From DASQQQ01 sp036390995 (GTDB lineage: Bacteria > Actinomycetota > UBA4738 > HRBIN12): a stretch of DNA of 10,547 nt. Position numbers and translations under genes: made by a program. Under the pieces are notes generated by a model. It ran no database searches, was not told the DNA's origin, and was given only the letters and a program-made list of their open reading frames with translations. The stretch spans positions 1 to 10,547 of the forward strand of contig DASWAT010000002.1 in the NCBI GenBank assembly GCA_036390995.1, in the 5' to 3' direction. Shown here one piece after another: positions 6,059-10,547 of this stretch. Position 1 is the first letter of the stretch. Every line of letters begins with the position of its first letter.

Positions 6059-6616
6059 GTGATCGGCGTGTGGATCGCGCTCGGGGTCGTCGTTCTCCTG
6101 CTCGTGTACGCGGTCGTCCTGTTCAACCGCCTGGTGGCGCACCGGAACCGCTGCGACAACGGCTGGTCCCAGATCGACGTCCAGCTCCGCCGCCGGTACG
6201 ACCTGATCCCGAACCTCGTCGAGGCCGTGAAGGGCTACGCGGCGCACGAGCGCGAGCTGTTCGAGACCGTGGCCGATGCCCGCTCGCGGGGTCTGTCCGC
6301 CTCGTCGGTGGGAGATCAGGCGCAGGCCGAGAACCGGATCACCGCGGGGCTCCGGCAGCTGCTCGCCGTGGCCGAGAACTACCCGGACCTGAAGGCGAAC
6401 CAGAACTTCCTGGCGCTGCAGGAGGAGCTCACGGCCACCGAGTCGAAGATCGCCTACGCGCGGCAGTTCTACAACGACCAGGTCATGCGGTTGAACACCC
6501 GCGTCCAGTCGTTCCCGTCGAACCTCGTCGCCGGGATCTTCCGGTTCACGCTGCGCGAGTTCTTCGACATCGAGGAGCCGGCCCGCGGCCCGGTGCAGGT
6601 CGACTTCCCGAGGTAG
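6059..6616 (+). CDS. lemA: LemA family membrane protein
   Basis: The 185-residue protein has one N-terminal membrane helix (about 3-22) followed by a helical bundle. Family landmarks are present: NRCDNGWSQIDVQLRRRYDLIPNLVE (helix 2 region, 30-55), ENYPDLKANQNFL (106-118), ARQFYND (134-140) and FPSNL (152-156). Length and order match full-length LemA. The molecular role of LemA is not established. It is repeatedly found beside the membrane protease HtpX, as here, with a two-base gap, suggesting joint action in envelope quality control (inference). The start is GTG 6059; the ATG at 6051 runs into a stop within four codons. It is divergently oriented from the sensor kinase. Confidence 0.95.
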   Translation: MIGVWIALGVVVLLLVYAVVLFNRLVAHRNRCDNGWSQIDVQLRRRYDLIPNLVEAVKGYAAHERELFETVADARSRGLSASSVGDQAQAENRITAGLRQLLAVAENYPDLKANQNFLALQEELTATESKIAYARQFYNDQVMRLNTRVQSFPSNLVAGIFRFTLREFFDIEEPARGPVQVDFPR

Positions 6617-6618
6617 CC

Positions 6619-7521
6619 GTGTACGAGCAGATCGCGGTGAACAAGCGGAAGACGGTACTGCTCGTGCTGGGGGCCCTCGTGCTGCTCGGCGCCGTCGGCT
6701 ACGTGCTCGGGCTGCTGTACCAGAGCGGTCCGGCGGGGCTGGTGATCGCGCTTGCGATCGCGATCTTCATGTCGGTGGGCTCGTACCTGTACGGGGACAA
6801 GGTGGTTCTCGCCTCCACCAGGGCTCGCGAGGTCACGCGGGAGCAGGAGCCGCGGCTGCACAACATCGTCGAGGGCATCGCCATCGCCGCGGGGCTTCCG
6901 AAGCCGCGGGTGTACGTCGTGCCCGAGCAGGCGCCGAACGCCTTCGCCACCGGCCGCAACCCCGAACACTCGTCGATCGCGGTCACGCAGGGGCTCCTCG
7001 ACATGATGGATCGCGTCGAGCTCGAGGGCGTGATCGCGCACGAGCTGTCGCACGTGCAGGACCGGGACATCCTCGTGGGGACCATCGTGGCCACGCTCGT
7101 GGGGGCCGTGATCCTCATCTCGGAGTTCTTCATGCGGACGTGGTGGTGGGGCGGCCTGGGGGGACGCCGCGGCGAAGACCGTGGTGGCGGAGCGTCGGCG
7201 CTGATCTTCGCGTTCGGGTTCCTGCTGCTGATCCTGGCGCCGATCTTCGGGCAGATCATCCGCCTGGCGGTGTCGCGGCAGCGCGAGTACCTCGCCGACG
7301 CCCAGGGCGCGATGCTCACTCGCTACCCGCCGGGCCTCGCGGCTGCCCTCCGCAAGATCGCTGAAGCCCCGCACGCGATGCGCTCGGCGAACAACGCCAC
7401 CGCGCACCTGTGGCTCGATCAGCCCTCCCGCTACCCGGGGGAGAAGATGGGCGCGATGGAGAAGCTGTTCTCCACCCATCCGCCGATCTGGGACCGGATC
7501 AAGCGACTCGAGGAGATGTGA
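6619..7521 (+). CDS. htpX: HtpX-like membrane zinc metalloprotease (peptidase family M48)
   Basis: The 300-residue product is an integral membrane endopeptidase, a family that degrades misfolded membrane proteins with the active site facing the cytoplasm. The zinc motif HELSH is at residues 141-145 (His141, Glu142, His145), and the third ligand is Glu223 in SRQREYLAD. Two N-terminal helices (about 13-35 and 40-58) and two later ones (about 152-173 and 195-215) give the usual HtpX topology, with a Gly/Arg-rich loop between the last two. The C-terminus has the typical STHPP near 285-289. The start is GTG 6619, two bases after the lemA stop, with GAGG in the end of lemA as a weak ribosome-binding site. 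The pair is clearly one transcript. Length is normal and all active-site residues are intact. Confidence 0.96.
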   Translation: MYEQIAVNKRKTVLLVLGALVLLGAVGYVLGLLYQSGPAGLVIALAIAIFMSVGSYLYGDKVVLASTRAREVTREQEPRLHNIVEGIAIAAGLPKPRVYVVPEQAPNAFATGRNPEHSSIAVTQGLLDMMDRVELEGVIAHELSHVQDRDILVGTIVATLVGAVILISEFFMRTWWWGGLGGRRGEDRGGGASALIFAFGFLLLILAPIFGQIIRLAVSRQREYLADAQGAMLTRYPPGLAAALRKIAEAPHAMRSANNATAHLWLDQPSRYPGEKMGAMEKLFSTHPPIWDRIKRLEEM

Positions 7522-7534
7522 GGTCCGTGAAGTT

Positions 7535-7577
7535 CCCGCGGCGGCTCGTTGAGACCCCCCGGTTCCGCGGGTAGCAT
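7535..7577 (+). promoter_or_regulatory. Promoter for the DUF3048 gene, flanked by an inverted repeat
   Basis: TTGAGA (7549-7554) and TAGCAT (7572-7577) are separated by exactly 17 bases, matching 5/6 and 4/6 of the housekeeping sigma consensus. The transcript would have a leader of roughly 55-60 bases before the GTG at 7642. Inverted arms CCCGCGG (7535-7541) and CCGCGGG (7565-7571) lie just upstream of the -35 and directly against the -10. They could be an operator or a weak end hairpin for htpX. The remainder of 7522-7641 shows only the ribosome-binding site. Confidence 0.6.
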
Positions 7578-7641
7578 CGCACTCCCGGCCCACGCGGCCG
7601 CCGCGCATCCCCTCGATATCGACTCCCAGGAGGTTGGTCCC

Positions 7642-8721
7642 GTGACGTTCTCGCGTCGTAGCAAGGCGGTGCTGGCAGGCGGTGTGATCGCTGCCCTCGC
7701 GCTGCTCTCCGTGGGGTTCTTCGCGTTGTTCCCCGACAGGGCCCCCGCGTTCGTCCGAACGGCGATGGCCGGGGTCGGGCTCACGCAGGACCCGCCGCCT
7801 CCGCCGGACTGCCCGCTCACCGGCCGCCCGGCGCCTGGCGGCGCGATCGCGGTCGCGCCTGGCGGCGCGATCCCGGATCGACCCGTCCTGGCCATCAAGG
7901 TGGAGAACCTCCCGGAGGCCCGGCCCCAGACGGGCCTGGATCGGGCCGACGTGGTCTACGAGGAACCGGTCGAGGGCGGGATCACGCGTTTCATCGCCGT
8001 CTACCAGTGTCGCGAAGCCCCGCGGGTGGGGCCGGTCCGCTCGGGCCGCACCACCGACGCGGCGGTGCTGGTGCAGTACGGACACCCTGCGCTCGGCTAC
8101 GCGGGTGCGGCTCCGATCGTGGAGCGGACCATCGACCGCGCCGGGATCATCGACGTGAACTACGACGTCGCCGTCGACGCCTATACGCGCGACGCGAACC
8201 GGCCCGCTCCGCACAACCTGTACACGAGCACGAAGGCGCTGTGGAAGGCCGCGAAGACCAAGGAGGGGGCGCCGGACCCGGTGTTCTCCTACGCCGTAGA
8301 GCTCACCGGCCGCTCGAAGAAGGTCGCCACCGTGCACCTGCCGTTCTCCTCGTACTCGGACGTGTACTGGAAGTGGAGCAGGAAGGACCGCGCATGGCTG
8401 CGGTTCCACGGCACGGAGCCGCACATGCTCACCGACGGTCGCCAGGTGTCCGCCGCCGATGTCGTCGTCATGCAGGTGCAGGTCACGCCCGGCACGATCG
8501 TCGACGCGGCGGGGAACCCCTCGCCTGAGGTGAAGCTCACTGGCTCGGGGAGGGCCTACGTGTTCCGGGACGGGCGGATGATCGTGGGGCGGTGGGAGCG
8601 CGCCTCGCTCGACGATCCCACCGCGTTCGTCGCCAGGGATGGAACGGAGATCGCCCTCGCGCCCGGTACCACGTGGGTGGAGCTCCTTCCTTCCACGATC
8701 CCGGTCCAGACCCAGAAGTAG
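7642..8721 (+). CDS. Membrane-anchored DUF3048 (YerB-like) protein
   Basis: The 359-residue product has a basic N-terminus and one hydrophobic helix (about 9-30), with no lipobox Cys, so it is a signal-anchored or exported protein. A Pro/Gly-rich linker leads to a CPLTG motif (57-61) and the DUF3048 domain. Recognisable family stretches are ENLPEARPQTGLDRADVVYE (88-107), EGGITRFIAVY, GPVRSGRTTD and APHNLYTS. A C-terminal DUF3048 segment (about 230-350) ends near TWVELLP. The B. subtilis relative YerB is a lipoprotein; its biochemical function is not known to me. The only two cysteines, Cys57 and Cys123, could form an extracellular disulphide. The start is GTG 7642 because AGGAGG lies eight bases upstream; an earlier in-frame ATG at 7549 overlaps the promoter. 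It is transcribed alone from its own promoter. Confidence 0.9.
   Translation: MTFSRRSKAVLAGGVIAALALLSVGFFALFPDRAPAFVRTAMAGVGLTQDPPPPPDCPLTGRPAPGGAIAVAPGGAIPDRPVLAIKVENLPEARPQTGLDRADVVYEEPVEGGITRFIAVYQCREAPRVGPVRSGRTTDAAVLVQYGHPALGYAGAAPIVERTIDRAGIIDVNYDVAVDAYTRDANRPAPHNLYTSTKALWKAAKTKEGAPDPVFSYAVELTGRSKKVATVHLPFSSYSDVYWKWSRKDRAWLRFHGTEPHMLTDGRQVSAADVVVMQVQVTPGTIVDAAGNPSPEVKLTGSGRAYVFRDGRMIVGRWERASLDDPTAFVARDGTEIALAPGTTWVELLPSTIPVQTQK
7831..7872 (+). repeat. 24-bp in-frame duplication in the DUF3048 gene
   Basis: The 18 bases GCGCCTGGCGGCGCGATC occur at 7831-7848 and again at 7855-7872, separated by six bases. The 24-base period duplicates an eight-residue linker unit beginning APGGAI, ahead of the DUF3048 domain. 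The copies are identical, which suggests a recent slippage event. Confidence 0.9.
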
Positions 8722-8737
8722 GGCTCGACCCGGGCGG

Positions 8738-8743
8738 TACACT
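8738..8743 (+). promoter_or_regulatory. Candidate -10 box for pdxS
   Basis: TACACT fits the TANNNT pattern, 33 bases before the pdxS GTG, and is followed by two purine-rich ribosome-binding stretches (GGAGG at 8754-8758 and GAGGAGGGAG at 8763-8772). No convincing -35 is seen at the correct spacing, which falls in the end of the DUF3048 gene. Confidence 0.35.
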
Positions 8744-8776
8744 GAAGTCTCCAGGAGGTTCCGAGGAGGGAGACCC

Positions 8777-9664
8777 GTGGAACGCGAGACCGGTACCTTC
8801 CGCGTGAAGTCCGGCTTGGCCGAGATGCTCAAGGGCGGCGTGATCATGGACGTCACGAACGCCGAGCAGGCCAAGATCGCCGAGGACGCCGGCGCATGCG
8901 CCGTCATGGCGCTCGAGCGGGTCCCCGCGGACATCCGGGCCCAGGGCGGGGTCGCGCGGATGGCCGACGCCACGAAGGTCGAGGAGATCATGAACGCGGT
9001 CTCGGTCCCGGTCATGGCGAAGGCCCGGATCGGCCATTTCGTCGAGGCGCAGATCCTCCAGGCGCTCGGCGTGGACTACGTCGACGAGAGCGAGGTCCTC
9101 ACGCCGGCCGACGAGGAGCACCACATCGACAAGTGGGCCTTCACGGTCCCGTTCGTGTGCGGCGCCCGCAACCTCGGCGAGGCGCTCCGACGGCTGGCCG
9201 AGGGCGCCGCGATGATCCGGACGAAGGGCGAGCCAGGCACGGGCAACGTCGTCGAGGCCGTCCGGCACCAGCGCACGATCCTCAAGGAGACCGGCTGGCT
9301 GCAGAGCCTGCGGCCCGAGCAGTACGTCTCGGCCGCGAAGGAGCTCGGCGCGCCGGTGGAGCTGGTCCGGATGGTGGCCGAGCAGGGCCGCCTGCCGGTC
9401 GTGAACTTCGCCGCCGGCGGCATCGCCACCCCGGCCGACGCGGCGCTCATGATGCAGCTCGGCGTGGACGGCGTGTTCGTCGGCTCGGGCATCTTCAAGT
9501 CCGAGGACCCGGCGCCCCGTGCTCGCGCCATCGTGGAGGCCACCACGCACTTCAACGACCCCGAGGCCCTGGCGAAGGTGTCTCGCGGGCTGGGGGAGCC
9601 CATGCCCGGCCTGGACATCAAGGAGCTCGGCGAGGAGGGCCTGCTCCAGGTCCGCGGCTGGTAG
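8777..9664 (+). CDS. pdxS: Pyridoxal 5'-phosphate synthase, lyase subunit PdxS
   Basis: PdxS builds pyridoxal 5'-phosphate from ribose 5-phosphate, glyceraldehyde 3-phosphate and ammonia supplied by PdxT, working in the cytosol as a twelve-subunit core. The 295-residue length is typical. Active-site features are visible: Asp25 in VIMDVTN, Schiff-base Lys82 in MAKARIGH, Asp103 in DESEVLTPAD, second catalytic Lys150 in RTKGEPGTGN, and the phosphate-binding GGIATPADAA and VGSGIF segments near the C-terminus. The start is GTG 8777, five bases after GAGGAGGGAG, and gives the normal family N-terminus; in-frame sequence before it lies in the DUF3048 gene. pdxT follows nine bases after the stop. Identification is essentially certain. 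Confidence 0.98.
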   Translation: MERETGTFRVKSGLAEMLKGGVIMDVTNAEQAKIAEDAGACAVMALERVPADIRAQGGVARMADATKVEEIMNAVSVPVMAKARIGHFVEAQILQALGVDYVDESEVLTPADEEHHIDKWAFTVPFVCGARNLGEALRRLAEGAAMIRTKGEPGTGNVVEAVRHQRTILKETGWLQSLRPEQYVSAAKELGAPVELVRMVAEQGRLPVVNFAAGGIATPADAALMMQLGVDGVFVGSGIFKSEDPAPRARAIVEATTHFNDPEALAKVSRGLGEPMPGLDIKELGEEGLLQVRGW

Positions 9665-9673
9665 CGGAGGCGC

Positions 9674-10231
9674 ATGAAGGCCGGCGTCCTCGCGCTGCAG
9701 GGCGACTTCCGCGAGCACGCCCGCGTCTTGGCCGATGCCGGTGCCACGCCCGTCGAGGTCCGCACCACCGATGACCTGGCGCGCGTCGACGCGCTGGTGA
9801 TCCCGGGCGGCGAGTCCACCACGATCGGCAAGCTCGCTCGCTCCGCCGGCCTGGTGGAGCCCATCCGCGAGCGAGCCGCGGAGGGGATGCCGATGCTCGG
9901 CACCTGCGCCGGGATGATCGTGATGGCCTCGGAGGTGGAGGGCGGCGAACCGCTGCTCTCGCTCGTGGACCTGGCCGTGCGACGCAACGCGTACGGGCGC
10001 CAGGTGGACTCGTTCGAGGCGGACGTGGACGTCGAGGGGATCGAACACCCGGTGCGGGCGGTGTTCATCCGGGCGCCGATCGTGGAGCGCATGGGCCCCC
10101 AGGTCCGGGTCCTGGCCACGTACGAGGGCCACGCCGTCGTGCTGGAGCAGGGGAACCTGGTCGTGGCATCGTTCCACCCGGAGCTGGTGGGCGAGACCCG
10201 GCTCCACGAGTACGTGCTGGCGAAGCGGTAG
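9674..10231 (+). CDS. pdxT: Pyridoxal 5'-phosphate synthase, glutaminase subunit PdxT
   Basis: PdxT is a class I glutamine amidotransferase that hydrolyses glutamine and channels ammonia into PdxS. The 185-residue protein carries the full catalytic triad: nucleophile Cys78 in GTCAGM, and His168 and Glu170 in SFHPEL. The oxyanion/glutamine-binding motif GGES is at residues 45-48, and the N-terminal VLALQGDFREH is characteristic of the family. The ATG start has CGGAGG immediately upstream. Its order after pdxS and spacing indicate one operon. Confidence 0.98.
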   Translation: MKAGVLALQGDFREHARVLADAGATPVEVRTTDDLARVDALVIPGGESTTIGKLARSAGLVEPIRERAAEGMPMLGTCAGMIVMASEVEGGEPLLSLVDLAVRRNAYGRQVDSFEADVDVEGIEHPVRAVFIRAPIVERMGPQVRVLATYEGHAVVLEQGNLVVASFHPELVGETRLHEYVLAKR

Positions 10232-10246
10232 GGAAGGCGGGCGGAG

Positions 10247-10547
10247 ATGTCCGGCCATTCGAAGTGGAGCACGATCAAGCGGAAGAAGGGCGCGCAGGAC
10301 GCGAAGCGGAGCAACCTGTTCGCGAAGCTGCTTCGGACGGTGGAGGTCGCCGCCCGCGAGGGCGGCGGCAGCGTCGAGGGCAACATGACCCTCGCGTCGG
10401 CCGTGGAGAAGGCGAAGGACGCCTCGGTCCCGAACGAGAACATCGAGCGCGCGATCAAGCGCGGGACCGGCGAGCTCGAGGGCGGCGCCCGGTACGAGGA
10501 GGTCACGTACGAGGGCTACGGGCCGGGCGGCGTGGCGCTGTTCGTGG
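10247..10547 (+). CDS. yebC: YebC/PmpR family protein (partial, 3' end outside window)
   Basis: The first 100 codons are present. The start MSGHSKWSTIKRKKGAQDAKR is the family signature, followed by FAKLLRTVEVAAREGG and the PNENIERAIKRGTGE segment. These proteins were long annotated as DNA-binding regulators. Some members are now described as ribosome-associated factors that relieve stalling at proline stretches, so the regulator label should be used cautiously. The ATG is 15 bases after the pdxT stop with GGCGGGCGGAG upstream, so it is probably cotranscribed with pdxST. In actinobacteria ruvC usually follows, but that lies beyond the window. Confidence 0.96.
   Translation, partial: MSGHSKWSTIKRKKGAQDAKRSNLFAKLLRTVEVAAREGGGSVEGNMTLASAVEKAKDASVPNENIERAIKRGTGELEGGARYEEVTYEGYGPGGVALFV

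Noticed and set aside
7535..7571. The CCCGCGG/CCGCGGG arms as an intrinsic terminator for htpX.
   Set aside because: The loop is 23 bases, no T-run follows, and the sequence contains a good promoter, so an operator reading is at least as likely.
6469..9015. Open frame of 848 codons on the minus strand opposite htpX, the DUF3048 gene and pdxS.
   Set aside because: It lies antisense to three recognised genes, is rich in Arg/His/Asp runs typical of G/C-rich shadow frames, and matches no family.
8537..10506. Long minus-strand open frames (573 and 476 codons) opposite pdxS, pdxT and yebC.
   Set aside because: They are antisense shadows of conserved housekeeping genes with no recognisable domain.

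Overview
The window is very GC-rich and most likely comes from the chromosome of a deep-branching actinobacterium. The support is the extreme G/C third-position bias, the many GTG (possibly TTG) starts, Actinobacteria-like TANNNT -10 boxes, a lemA-htpX pair, a DUF3048 protein, and a pdxS-pdxT-yebC block of the kind that precedes ruvCAB in actinobacteria. No rRNA, tRNA, CRISPR array, insertion sequence or phage gene is visible.

Left edge (1-179, + strand): the last 58 codons of a family-4 glycosyltransferase, possibly PimA-like. Its TAG stop overlaps the TAG stop of the converging operon in a shared CTAG palindrome.

Block A (176-5892, all - strand) is the unusual part. In transcription order it encodes a four-helix, GAF-containing NarL-type sensor kinase, its LuxR-type response regulator, a Tat-exported protein with ligands for four [4Fe-4S] clusters, a ten-helix NrfD/PsrC-family quinone-binding membrane protein with a His/Asp-rich repeat tail, a small secreted Ig-like protein with a C-terminal membrane anchor, and a lipoprotein cupredoxin with a complete type I copper ligand set. 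The iron-sulfur, NrfD and Ig-like genes are joined by ATGA stop/start overlaps. No molybdopterin, hydrogenase or multihaem cytochrome subunit is present. The set therefore looks like a self-contained membrane module moving electrons between the quinone pool and a periplasmic copper protein. That role is inference. The adjacent two-component system is its probable regulator.

Block B (6059-7521, + strand, divergent): lemA and htpX, a membrane protein and a membrane zinc protease two bases apart. lemA may be translated from a leaderless mRNA. The 166-bp divergent region contains a three-arm sequence able to form two mutually exclusive hairpins.

Block C (7642-8721, +): a membrane-anchored DUF3048/YerB-like protein with a good -35/-10 promoter and a 24-bp in-frame duplication.

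Block D (8777-10547, +): pdxS and pdxT, the two subunits of the pyridoxal 5'-phosphate synthase, then the first 100 codons of yebC. This is conserved housekeeping sequence.

No gap without a gene exceeds 300 bases. The gaps at 3608-3734, 5893-6058, 7522-7641 and 8722-8776 are described as regulatory sequence.
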